A stretch of 10,122 nucleotides of DNA from Christiangramia sp. (GTDB lineage Bacteria; Bacteroidota; Bacteroidia; Flavobacteriales; Flavobacteriaceae). Below are positions 1-6,472 of this stretch, one piece after another. The translations under genes and the position numbers were made by a program. The notes below the pieces were generated by a model. That model did no database searches and had not been told where the DNA came from. It was given only the letters and a program-made list of their open reading frames with translations. The stretch is taken from the NCBI GenBank assembly GCA_024644145.1, contig JAHELO010000029.1, positions 1-10,122 on the forward strand, read 5' to 3'. Within the stretch, counting starts at the first letter, position 1, and each line of letters opens with the position of its first letter.

Positions 1-2228
1 ACAATGGCTTTCTCTGTGTTATTATTGAGATATTGGTTTTCAGCAGCCTCGTAGGTCGTATTATCAAGATCTGAATCACTTACTTCTACAAAATCAATAT
101 TTCTAACCCAGTTTGCATACTCATCTGTTCTTCCAAGGTCTACATAAACATTTCGTGCTGTAGATACCGCCTGTTTAGCTTCAGGAGTATTTGGATATTC
201 TGCAACCACTTTTCTCAATCTCTCCAGTGCTTTATTCCCCTCATTGTTATTGTAATAGATCAGTCCCTGTCTTAACATGGCTTTAGGCACAAGAGCACTC
301 TCCGGGACATCCCTTATAAGCTTATTATAAGACTGGATACCCTGTGAAATATTATTGGTGGCAACATAGGTATTCCCCAGTTCGTACATCGCATCATCAC
401 GGTAAGGAGATCTTGGATATCTACCTGTGAAACTGTTTAATTCCTCTATCTTGGTATCGTTCCTGTCTACAAAACCGTAACTAATAGCTTTTTGAAATGC
501 GGCATAATCTGCATTACTCACTCCGTTATCAATGGCTTTCTGATATGCTTCCATTGCCGGCCAGTACTGGCTGGTTACATAATACGTATCTCCCAGTCTA
601 AGCAACGCATCATTCTTTTTTGCTCCTTCAGCATTAGAATTGGAAGAATAAGATTTAAAATAATTCACAGCCTGTGAGTAATCATTCTTTTTGAAATAGG
701 CGTATCCTATATTATAATCGAGGTCTGCATACTCGTCTGTATTTTTTGCAGCACTCATCCCTTTGAATTCACGATATCCCAGGATCGCATCTTCCATCCT
801 GTTGATATTATATTCACTTTCGGCTTTCCAGAAGGTTGCTCTCGCCGTAATATTCTGGTCCCGCGGCTCCTTTAATGCCTTATTGAAATTTTTAATGGCA
901 GCTTCGTAATCTCCTTCCTCATATAATTCAAGACCATAGTAATAAGCTACTTTCTGATAAGCCTGTTTATCACTGAAGTTCCTGTTATTTTCAAGCAACC
1001 TCATGGCTTCTTCATAGTTTTTTGAAGTAATGAAAGAATCTATAAGGAGACTTTCCATCGCTTCCTTATTAGGAGAATTGGGATATTTGGTGAGATAATT
1101 AATAAGCACCTGAGACGGGCTCTCATAAGAGTTCCCTATTTCGTAACTAAGTTTCGCATAATTGAACAAAGCATCTTCCTGGATCTTTGCATCAAACTCC
1201 ATTTCACTGGCATTCTTAAAGGCGTTTAGAGCCTGCTGTTTTTGATCTGATTCCAGGTAGGATTGAGCAAGGTGATAATAAGCATTCTGTGCGATCGCAT
1301 TCTTTCCATCCACAATCTTATTGAATTCATTGATCGCCGCCTCATAATTCCCTTGCTTATAGTAAGCATATCCTAACTGGTAATAATCTGTATTATTCCA
1401 TTTTCCACGCACCCCGTTATAACCTTTTAAATATGGAATGGCTTTTTCATATTGGCCGAGGTTAAAATAACTTTCGCCTATGATCTTGTTCAACTGAGGG
1501 ATCTCCTGCCTGTTGGCCTTAGGCAACTGCTCCAGCCCTTGCTCGATCGCTTTTTCAAAGTTCCCGAGTTTAAAATTCATATCTGCCTGGAAGTAGGAAA
1601 GGTCTTCAGTATATCTTTCGTTTCCTTTTACCTCTTCAAAATATTCGTTCGCTTCCTCATAATCATCTCCTTCATAAGCTATATATCCCAGATAGTATTT
1701 CGCTTGTGAGCCGTATTCTTTAGAGTCACGCACCCGGTTAAAATAAGTTTGAGCCTCTTCAAATTGATTCGCTCTAAAGTAGGCATAGCCGTTATTAAAG
1801 TAATAACGCTCTCTGTCTTTCTTGCTCATGGCCTTCTCATCTACCCTGTCATACCATCTCCTGGATAACGCATATTTACCCGTTTGAAAATAATAATCGG
1901 CTACATCCAGATAAGCAGAATTTGTCTTGGTACTGGTAGGATATCGAGTAACAAAATTCTCCATCAACCGGTCTGCTCCGGGTTGATTCATTCGTACCGC
2001 GGCATTTGCAATATAATAGGCCGCATCCCCTTTTATCTTTTCATCATTGGTACTGTCCATTACCTCATCAAAAAGGTTTTGCGCCGCGAGGTATTGTTCA
2101 TTGTTATACAATTCCAGAGCACGGTTAAAGTCTACCAGTGCATGAGTATAAGCAGCAGATTGCTGGCAAACAGCAGAAAATGAGAAAGATATAAAAACGA
2201 CTAGCAGGTAAGCTCTCTTAAGTGTCAT
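1..2228 (-). CDS. Secreted tetratricopeptide-repeat protein, C-terminus beyond window
   Basis: Reading the minus strand from the ATG at 2228-2226 gives 742 uninterrupted codons to the window edge, so the gene is partial at its 3' end. Residues 1-21 look like a signal peptide (KR, then a hydrophobic LLVVFISFSFSAV stretch, probable cleavage AVC|QQ), which places the protein in the periplasm or at the envelope. The remainder is helical and packed with TPR-type units: recurring A-Y-Y/G-Y-A-Y-F/Y motifs followed by Y-x-x-A-x-x-x-F/Y, for example around residues 148-165, 180-198, 252-268, 282-304, 316-337, 430-451, 506-525, 544-565 and 616-636. TPR arrays are protein-binding scaffolds, and no catalytic domain is visible. 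Proteins of about 1000 residues with this build are common in Bacteroidetes and are often labelled only as TPR or Tol-Pal/YbgF-like. The exact role is unknown. It is transcribed divergently from ftsE. Confidence 0.9.
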   Translation of the reverse strand, partial: MTLKRAYLLVVFISFSFSAVCQQSAAYTHALVDFNRALELYNNEQYLAAQNLFDEVMDSTNDEKIKGDAAYYIANAAVRMNQPGADRLMENFVTRYPTSTKTNSAYLDVADYYFQTGKYALSRRWYDRVDEKAMSKKDRERYYFNNGYAYFRANQFEEAQTYFNRVRDSKEYGSQAKYYLGYIAYEGDDYEEANEYFEEVKGNERYTEDLSYFQADMNFKLGNFEKAIEQGLEQLPKANRQEIPQLNKIIGESYFNLGQYEKAIPYLKGYNGVRGKWNNTDYYQLGYAYYKQGNYEAAINEFNKIVDGKNAIAQNAYYHLAQSYLESDQKQQALNAFKNASEMEFDAKIQEDALFNYAKLSYEIGNSYESPSQVLINYLTKYPNSPNKEAMESLLIDSFITSKNYEEAMRLLENNRNFSDKQAYQKVAYYYGLELYEEGDYEAAIKNFNKALKEPRDQNITARATFWKAESEYNINRMEDAILGYREFKGMSAAKNTDEYADLDYNIGYAYFKKNDYSQAVNYFKSYSSNSNAEGAKKNDALLRLGDTYYVTSQYWPAMEAYQKAIDNGVSNADYAAFQKAISYGFVDRNDTKIEELNSFTGRYPRSPYRDDAMYELGNTYVATNNISQGIQSYNKLIRDVPESALVPKAMLRQGLIYYNNNEGNKALERLRKVVAEYPNTPEAKQAVSTARNVYVDLGRTDEYANWVRNIDFVEVSDSDLDNTTYEAAENQYLNNNTEKAI

Positions 2229-2251
2229 TTATAGTGTTTTAGATTGGAATT

Positions 2252-2259
2252 CAAAGATA
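2252..2259 (-). promoter_or_regulatory. Probable promoter -7 element for the TPR gene
   Basis: On the minus strand this reads TATCTTTG, a full match to the Bacteroidetes -7 consensus TAnnTTTG, 23 bases upstream of the TPR-protein ATG. No clear TTTG -33 box is seen at the expected distance, so the call rests on the -7 element and its position. The implied leader is short, under 20 bases. Confidence 0.5.
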
Positions 2260-2320
2260 ATTTAAAGCTTGATTCTATAACGCCGATAAAGTTCTATAAT
2301 TATGTTAATGAAAAAAAAAG

Positions 2321-2352
2321 TATGTAACCGCCTTTTGAAAAATGTATATTTG
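2321..2352 (+). promoter_or_regulatory. Probable promoter for ftsE
   Basis: TATATTTG at 2345-2352 matches the Bacteroidetes -7 consensus TAnnTTTG. TATG at 2321-2324 is a one-mismatch -33 box (TTTG) with a 20-base spacer. Transcription would begin near 2358, leaving a leader of roughly 105 bases before the preferred ftsE start at 2466. The 237-base gap 2229-2465 otherwise holds only the divergent TPR-gene promoter and an A9 run at 2311-2319. Confidence 0.45.
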
Positions 2353-2465
2353 AAATCCCAAATGGGCGTTATTTATTCCTAAACCAATTTTACCATTTCT
2401 GAAAGGTGAAAGAAGAAGAGAAAAGGATAAATGACCGGAACTATAAAAACCAAACTTGTAATTTC

Positions 2466-3149
2466 ATGTCTCAACCTGTTCTGGAACTAAAAAATGCGGC
2501 GATCTATCAGCGCGAAAGTCTTATCTTATCTGAAGTAGATGTTACCGTTAACAAAGGTGATTTTGTATATCTTATCGGAAAGACAGGGACAGGAAAAAGT
2601 AGTTTTATGAAAACGCTATATGGTGATCTCCCGCTTACCGAAGGTGAGGGCCATATCGTAGATTACAACCTGCGGACGCTGAAGGAAAAGGACATCCCGT
2701 ACCTGCGCAGAAAGCTGGGTGTGGTTTTCCAGGATTTCAAACTGTTAACAGACAGAAACATTAAAGACAACCTCTTATTTGTACTTAAGGCAACCGGATG
2801 GAAAGATAAAAAGGCCATGGACAGCAAAATAGACGAGGTTCTGGATAAAGTAGGCATGAAAACCAAAGGATTTAAATTCCCATATCAGCTATCTGGAGGT
2901 GAACAACAGAGGGTCGCGATCGCCAGAGCATTGCTGAATGACCCTGAACTTATCCTCGCCGATGAGCCCACAGGAAACCTGGATCCACAGACTTCGGTAG
3001 AAGTAATGGAGGTCTTGCAGGAGATTAGCAAGAACGGGAATACTATTCTTATGGCGACACATGACTATGCCCTATTGCTAAAATACCCTTCAAAAACTTT
3101 GAAGTGTGACGGACAAAGAGTTTTTGAGGTAGTTCAGAAATCTGTCTAA
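2466..3149 (+). CDS. ftsE: Cell-division ABC transporter ATP-binding protein FtsE
   Basis: A 227-residue single ABC ATPase domain, a typical length for FtsE. Visible motifs are Walker A GKTGTGKSS (38-46), Q-loop Q89 in VVFQDFKLL, signature LSGGEQQR (142-149), Walker B LILADE (162-167) followed by PTGNLD, and switch histidine H199 in MATHD. The QDFKLL-DR segment and the L-Y-G-D-L-P stretch are typical of Bacteroidetes FtsE. FtsE binds ATP at the inner face of the membrane and, with FtsX, controls peptidoglycan hydrolases at the division site. An in-frame GTG at 2406 would add 20 residues, but the ATG at 2466 is preferred because the protein then begins MSQPVLELKNA, as family members do, and the extra segment is low-complexity and charged. 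No Shine-Dalgarno is present. ftsX is not in this window; in Bacteroidetes it commonly lies elsewhere. The stop codon abuts the start of the next gene. Confidence 0.92.
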   Translation: MSQPVLELKNAAIYQRESLILSEVDVTVNKGDFVYLIGKTGTGKSSFMKTLYGDLPLTEGEGHIVDYNLRTLKEKDIPYLRRKLGVVFQDFKLLTDRNIKDNLLFVLKATGWKDKKAMDSKIDEVLDKVGMKTKGFKFPYQLSGGEQQRVAIARALLNDPELILADEPTGNLDPQTSVEVMEVLQEISKNGNTILMATHDYALLLKYPSKTLKCDGQRVFEVVQKSV

Positions 3150-3338
3150 ATGGCAAGTAAAGGATTGGCTTATTTTATTACAGGAATCAGTTTCATTCTA
3201 TTAAGCCTTAATATCCTGAATGCGTGGTATGGTGAATTTGATCTCGGGTTTTATTTAAGGATGAGCTCGAATATTTTGATTCTTATTTCAGGTATTATTT
3301 CCATAATAAAATTGAAGAAAAAATCACCGGTATCTTAA
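3150..3338 (+). CDS. Small two-helix membrane protein, unknown function
   Basis: I do not recognise this 62-residue protein. The ATG follows the ftsE stop with no intervening base (TAA|ATG), which implies co-transcription and probably translational coupling. Two hydrophobic helices are visible, about residues 5-26 and 40-54, separated by a short loop WYGEFDLGFYLRM. The C-terminus is lysine-rich (KLKKKSP), so by the positive-inside rule both ends probably face the cytoplasm. No catalytic motif or lipobox is seen. It is too short to be FtsX, which has four helices and a large periplasmic loop. The perfect operon junction makes a real gene likely, while any link to FtsE function is only inferred. 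Confidence 0.72.
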   Translation: MASKGLAYFITGISFILLSLNILNAWYGEFDLGFYLRMSSNILILISGIISIIKLKKKSPVS

Positions 3339-3359
3339 ACCAGCGGGTATTTGGTTTAA
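3335..3359 (+). terminator. Hairpin overlapping the stop of the small membrane gene, possible weak terminator
   Basis: TTAAACCA (3335-3342) and TGGTTTAA (3352-3359) form a perfect 8-bp stem around a 9-base loop, and the stop codon 3336-3338 sits in the left arm. The stem is AT-rich and no U-run follows, so this is a poor intrinsic terminator. It could instead be an mRNA 3' stabilising structure or a protein-binding dyad. Confidence 0.3.
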
Positions 3360-3432
3360 TACTACCACTGTTTAAATAGAAATCTCTCCTTCGCACGAAT
3401 TTCAAGCATTTTCACAATTTCCTTTATCATAC

Positions 3433-3448
3433 TTATCATTTTTGATAA
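3433..3448. promoter_or_regulatory. Inverted repeat upstream of the ROK kinase gene
   Basis: TTATCA-TTTT-TGATAA is a perfect 6-bp dyad with a 4-base centre, ending 25 bases before the kinase ATG. A second TTATCAT at 3424-3430 repeats the left arm. Position fits an operator or promoter-overlapping site, but AT-rich dyads arise easily by chance. No convincing TAnnTTTG promoter was found in the gap 3339-3473. Confidence 0.25.
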
Positions 3449-3473
3449 CTTGTAGCAACTTCAACCAATCTAA

Positions 3474-4220
3474 ATGGAAATACTGGGAATAGATATTGGT
3501 GGTTCCAGCCTGAAGGGAGCCATAGTGAACATTGATAGTGGTGAACTAATTACTCCTACCCACAAGATTCCAACACCAGAAGACCGTAAACCCAGTGGAA
3601 TAGCCATTGGGGTTAAACAGATGGTAGAGCACTTTGACCATAAAGGTATTGTTGGTTGTGGTTTCCCTACCATAATTAAAAAAGGGATTTGTAAAGACGA
3701 AGGAAACCTCAGCAGGAAATGGCTGGGAGTAGATGTAGACGCTCTGTTTGAAAAATCTACAGGGCTGGATTTTACCGTGATCAATGATGCCGATGCTGCC
3801 GGTTTAGCCGAGATTAAATTTGGCGCAGGAAAAAAAGAAGAAGGATTTGTTCTAATGATCACCGTGGGTACCGGTCTGGGCAGCGGAGCATACCTTCACG
3901 GGGAATTGATACCTAACTTTGAGCTGGGTCAGATCCCTTATAAGAACTACACTAAAATCGAAGACTGGGCCGCCTCCTCTATTAAAACAGAGGAAAACCT
4001 GAGTTATAAGGATTGGGCTTACAGGTTCAATATTTTCTTGAACTATATACACATTATTCTTAACCCCGATGTAATCATTATTGGGGGCGGAATATCCAAT
4101 GACTGGGTAAAGTTCAGGGATTATCTGGATGTGGACACCAAACTACTACCCGCCAGATTAAGGAACAAATCCGGCATCCTGGGTGCCGCAATTGCAGCAC
4201 ACAAAAAATACAGAGGCTAA
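3474..4220 (+). CDS. ppgK: ROK-family sugar kinase, polyphosphate-glucokinase-like
   Basis: The 248-residue protein matches the PpgK branch of the ROK family. Visible motifs are the phosphate-binding GIDIGGSSLKG (5-15), catalytic-Asp segment INDADAAGLAE (103-113, base D105), the second phosphate loop TVGTGLGSG (130-138), the acceptor-side segment IPNFELGQ (146-153), and IIIGGGIS (201-208). As in known PpgK enzymes, the CxCGxxGC zinc motif of ROK repressors and hexokinases is absent. PpgK phosphorylates glucose to glucose 6-phosphate in the cytoplasm using polyphosphate or ATP; which donor is used here cannot be read from sequence. Oddly, the usual ExGH motif reads E150-L-G-Q153, so the sugar-contacting histidine is replaced and substrate or activity may differ. 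The start is the ATG at 3474, since the GIDIGG strand begins four residues in. The stop lies 6 bases from the convergent small membrane gene. Confidence 0.82.
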   Translation: MEILGIDIGGSSLKGAIVNIDSGELITPTHKIPTPEDRKPSGIAIGVKQMVEHFDHKGIVGCGFPTIIKKGICKDEGNLSRKWLGVDVDALFEKSTGLDFTVINDADAAGLAEIKFGAGKKEEGFVLMITVGTGLGSGAYLHGELIPNFELGQIPYKNYTKIEDWAASSIKTEENLSYKDWAYRFNIFLNYIHIILNPDVIIIGGGISNDWVKFRDYLDVDTKLLPARLRNKSGILGAAIAAHKKYRG

Positions 4221-4226
4221 ACTATC

Positions 4227-4475
4227 TTAAGAAGCTTCTGCAGCTCTATTTTTATTAATAAATAGGTAATAGAAATTTACACAAACAATGGCCACGTTGG
4301 TAATAATCACCGGCCATGAATCTAGCAGCACACCGTAGGCCACAAAGAATAAACAGCCAATACTATTTACGTAACGCAGGGTTATAATATTCCTCATCAG
4401 GAAAGATAGCAAAACAAAAAAGGAGGCCAGATAGCCTATCCATTCTATTAAAGTAACTCCAAAAATTTCAGTCAT
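4227..4475 (-). CDS. Small three-helix membrane protein, YgjV / SemiSWEET-like
   Basis: The 82-residue protein has three predicted transmembrane helices (about 10-28, 34-51 and 54-73), a short N-terminus and a charged tail (NKNRAAEAS). The layout IGYLASFFVLLSFL, then N-S-I-G-x-x-F-F-V-A-Y-G-V-L-L, then W-P-V-I-I-T-N-V-A-I resembles bacterial SemiSWEET sugar half-transporters and the related YgjV-type small membrane proteins. SemiSWEETs dimerise and carry a Pro-Gln motif after the SF-L of helix 1; here that place reads MRN (27-29), so the motif is missing. N60 in helix 3 lies where SemiSWEETs have a conserved asparagine. Transport activity is therefore uncertain. It lies just downstream of the bipA terminator and converges on the ROK kinase gene. 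No clear promoter was seen, so some transcription may be read-through from bipA. Confidence 0.75.
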   Translation of the reverse strand: MTEIFGVTLIEWIGYLASFFVLLSFLMRNIITLRYVNSIGCLFFVAYGVLLDSWPVIITNVAIVCVNFYYLFINKNRAAEAS

Positions 4476-4493
4476 AATAATTTATTATTTCAT

Positions 4494-4521
4494 AAAAAAG
4501 CCCGCCTTACGGCAGGCTTTT
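4494..4521 (-). terminator. Intrinsic terminator of bipA
   Basis: On the minus strand AAAAGCC-T-GCC / GGC-G-GGCTTTT forms a GC-rich stem (7 bp plus 3 bp around one mismatch) with loop GTAA, ending in a six-base U-run. It begins about 20 bases after the bipA stop and lies between bipA and the small membrane gene. The plus strand also ends in TTTT, so weak bidirectional action is possible. Confidence 0.82.
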
Positions 4522-4540
4522 CAATATTTTATAATTTCGA

Positions 4541-6343
4541 TTAAATAGCTTTAGATCTCTTTCTTTCATTTTCAGTTAGAAGTACCTTCCTTAATCTTAA
4601 ATGATTTGGAGTAACCTCAACATACTCATCTTTTTGAATATATTCCAATGCTTCTTCAAGAGAGAATTTAATAGCAGGAACGATCTTCGCTTTATCATCT
4701 GCTCCGGAAGAACGAACGTTAGAAAGCTTTTTCGTTTTGGTAATATTCACAACCATATCATCCTGACGTGAATTTTCACCAATCACCTGTCCTTCATAAA
4801 TATCCTCACCCGGATCTACAAAGAATTTACCTCTGTCCTGTAGCTTATCGATAGAATAAGGAATAGCTTTTCCTTTTTCCATAGATACAAGAGAACCGTT
4901 CTGTCTTTCAGGAATTCCACCCTTTAATGGCTGGTATTCTTTATATCTGTGAGCCATGATAGCTTCACCGGCAGTAGCTGTAAGCAACTGGTTTCTTAGA
5001 CCAATAATACCTCTGGATGGAATAAGGAACTGAATATTCATTCTTTCTCCTTTAGCTTCCATACTAAGCATTTCACCCTTTCTCATCGTCACCATTTCAA
5101 CAGCTTTACCAGAAACATCTTCCGGAAGGTCAATGGTAAGCTCTTCAATAGGCTCACATTTAACTCCGTCAATTTCTTTGATGATTACCTGTGGCTGTCC
5201 TATCTGCAGTTCGTAACCTTCACGTCTCATCGTTTCAATAAGAACAGATAAGTGAAGTACACCTCTACCAAAAACCATGAATTTATCTGCACTATCAGTT
5301 TCTTCAACACGAAGTGCAAGGTTCTTTTCAAGTTCTTTGTACAGTCTTTCTTTAATATGTCTTGAAGTAACAAATTTCCCGTCTTTCCCGAAGAAAGGAG
5401 AATCGTTAATGGTGAAAAGCATACTCATGGTAGGCTCATCAATAGCAATTGTTTTTAATCCTTCAGGATTTTCGAAATCGGCAACAGTATCCCCAATTTC
5501 AAAACCTTCAAGTCCAACAATAGCACAAATATCTCCTGCCTGTACAGTGTCGATCTTTCTACGGCCTAGTCCTTCAAAAGTATGAAGTTCTTTAATTCTA
5601 GTTTTCTTGATGCTACCATCACGCTTCACCAAAGATACCTGCTGATTTTCCTTTAGAGTTCCTCTTTGCAATCTACCAATGGCAATACGCCCGGTAAAAG
5701 ATGAGAAATCCAGTGAGGTGATAAGCATTTGAGGAGTTCCCTCAAGATCTACTTTTGGGGCCGGAATATGCTCAATAACCATATCCAGTAAAGGTTCTAT
5801 ATTTTCGGTCTGATTTTTCCAGTCTTCACTCATCCAGTTGTTCTTAGCTGAACCGTATACTGAAGGGAAATCAAGCTGCCATTCTTCGGCTCCAAGTTCG
5901 AACATAAGGTCAAAAACCTTTTCGTGAACTTCTTCCGGAGTACAGTTTTCTTTATCTACTTTATTAATTACAACACATGGTTTAAGTCCAAGGTCAATTG
6001 CCTTTTGAAGTACAAAACGCGTTTGAGGCATAGGCCCTTCAAAAGCATCTACCAATAGTAAAACACCATCGGCCATGTTCAATACTCGTTCTACCTCTCC
6101 ACCAAAATCGGCGTGACCAGGAGTATCAATGATATTAATTTTAGTATCCTTATAGGTTACAGATACGTTCTTGGAAGTAATGGTTATCCCGCGTTCTCTT
6201 TCCAGATCATTGTTATCCAGGATAAGTTCACCCGTAGATTCGTTATCACGGAACAATTCACAGTGATGCATAATTTTATCAACCAGGGTTGTTTTACCGT
6301 GGTCAACGTGTGCGATAATCGCGATGTTTCTAATAGCTGTCAT
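4541..6343 (-). CDS. typA: Ribosome-associated translational GTPase BipA/TypA
   Basis: A 600-residue protein, the standard size of BipA. The GTPase domain (about 1-195) carries G1 HVDHGKT (12-18), G2 RGITIT (51-56), G3 DTPGH (73-77), G4 NKVD (127-130) and G5 GSA (164-166). The rest fits the EF-G-like beta-barrel domain II, domains III and V, and the BipA-specific C-terminal domain. Typical family stretches include SRGIIGLRNQLLTATAGEA, PLKGGIPERQNGSL, and the C-terminal EALEYIQKDEYVEVTP. The start MTAIRNIAIIAHVDHGKT is the family norm. BipA binds 70S ribosomes and, in other bacteria, aids 50S assembly and growth at low temperature and under other stress. The gene looks monocistronic: it has its own -7 box 22 bases upstream and a strong terminator after the stop. 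A perfect hairpin lies immediately before the start codon. Confidence 0.97.
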   Translation of the reverse strand: MTAIRNIAIIAHVDHGKTTLVDKIMHHCELFRDNESTGELILDNNDLERERGITITSKNVSVTYKDTKINIIDTPGHADFGGEVERVLNMADGVLLLVDAFEGPMPQTRFVLQKAIDLGLKPCVVINKVDKENCTPEEVHEKVFDLMFELGAEEWQLDFPSVYGSAKNNWMSEDWKNQTENIEPLLDMVIEHIPAPKVDLEGTPQMLITSLDFSSFTGRIAIGRLQRGTLKENQQVSLVKRDGSIKKTRIKELHTFEGLGRRKIDTVQAGDICAIVGLEGFEIGDTVADFENPEGLKTIAIDEPTMSMLFTINDSPFFGKDGKFVTSRHIKERLYKELEKNLALRVEETDSADKFMVFGRGVLHLSVLIETMRREGYELQIGQPQVIIKEIDGVKCEPIEELTIDLPEDVSGKAVEMVTMRKGEMLSMEAKGERMNIQFLIPSRGIIGLRNQLLTATAGEAIMAHRYKEYQPLKGGIPERQNGSLVSMEKGKAIPYSIDKLQDRGKFFVDPGEDIYEGQVIGENSRQDDMVVNITKTKKLSNVRSSGADDKAKIVPAIKFSLEEALEYIQKDEYVEVTPNHLRLRKVLLTENERKRSKAI

Positions 6344-6345
6344 GT

Positions 6346-6363
6346 AGCCTTATTTTTAAGGCT
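6346..6363 (-). promoter_or_regulatory. Perfect hairpin/dyad just upstream of the bipA start codon
   Basis: AGCCTTA-TTTT-TAAGGCT is a perfect 7-bp inverted repeat with a 4-base loop, two bases from the bipA ATG (6343-6341) and between it and the -7 box. It spans the expected transcription start and whole leader, so it may act as an operator at DNA level or as a 5'-end RNA structure limiting ribosome access. Confidence 0.4.
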
Positions 6364-6364
6364 G

Positions 6365-6372
6365 CAAATGTA
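6365..6372 (-). promoter_or_regulatory. Promoter -7 element for bipA
   Basis: The minus strand reads TACATTTG, a full match to TAnnTTTG, 21 bases from the bipA start codon. No good TTTG -33 box lies at the normal spacing: the nearest CTTTGG (plus-strand CCAAAG, 6403-6408) is about 31 bases away, which is too far. The predicted leader is about 16 bases. Confidence 0.55.
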
Positions 6373-6425
6373 CAGCTATTTTTCGCTAATCCATCGTAGT
6401 TTCCAAAGATTTTAATTTACTGAAA

Positions 6426-6446
6426 ATCAGGTAATTTTATCAGGTA
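6426..6446. repeat. Pair of short direct repeats upstream of bipA
   Basis: ATCAGGTA occurs at 6426-6433 and again at 6439-6446, a 13-base period, with a partial third copy (ATCAG, 6463-6467). The pair lies upstream of the bipA -7 box and just after the DinB-like gene. Tandem half-sites could be an activator site, but 8-bp repeats in AT-rich DNA may be chance. Confidence 0.25.
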
Positions 6447-6472
6447 TTTTCACTACGCTCCTATCAGAAATT

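Noticed and set aside
1452..2183. Open frames on the plus strand opposite the TPR gene (1452-1709, 1884-2183)
   Set aside because: They lie inside the long, clearly coding minus-strand TPR frame and show no family features; their hydrophobic look is a by-product of the antisense reading.
2311..2319. A9 run as a phase-variable tract
   Set aside because: It is intergenic in AT-rich DNA, upstream of the proposed ftsE promoter boxes, and would not shift any reading frame.
2406..2465. In-frame GTG start adding 20 residues to FtsE
   Set aside because: The added segment is low-complexity and charged and does not belong to the ABC fold; the ATG at 2466 gives the family-typical N-terminus.
3470..3862. 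130-codon minus-strand frame opposite the ROK kinase gene
   Set aside because: It is antisense to strongly recognisable ROK motifs; the Ser/Pro-rich product has no family resemblance.
4230..4239. Palindrome AGAAGCTTCT at the end of the small membrane gene
   Set aside because: It is only 10 bases, lies within codons, and has no loop or U-run, so it is not a convincing terminator for either convergent gene.
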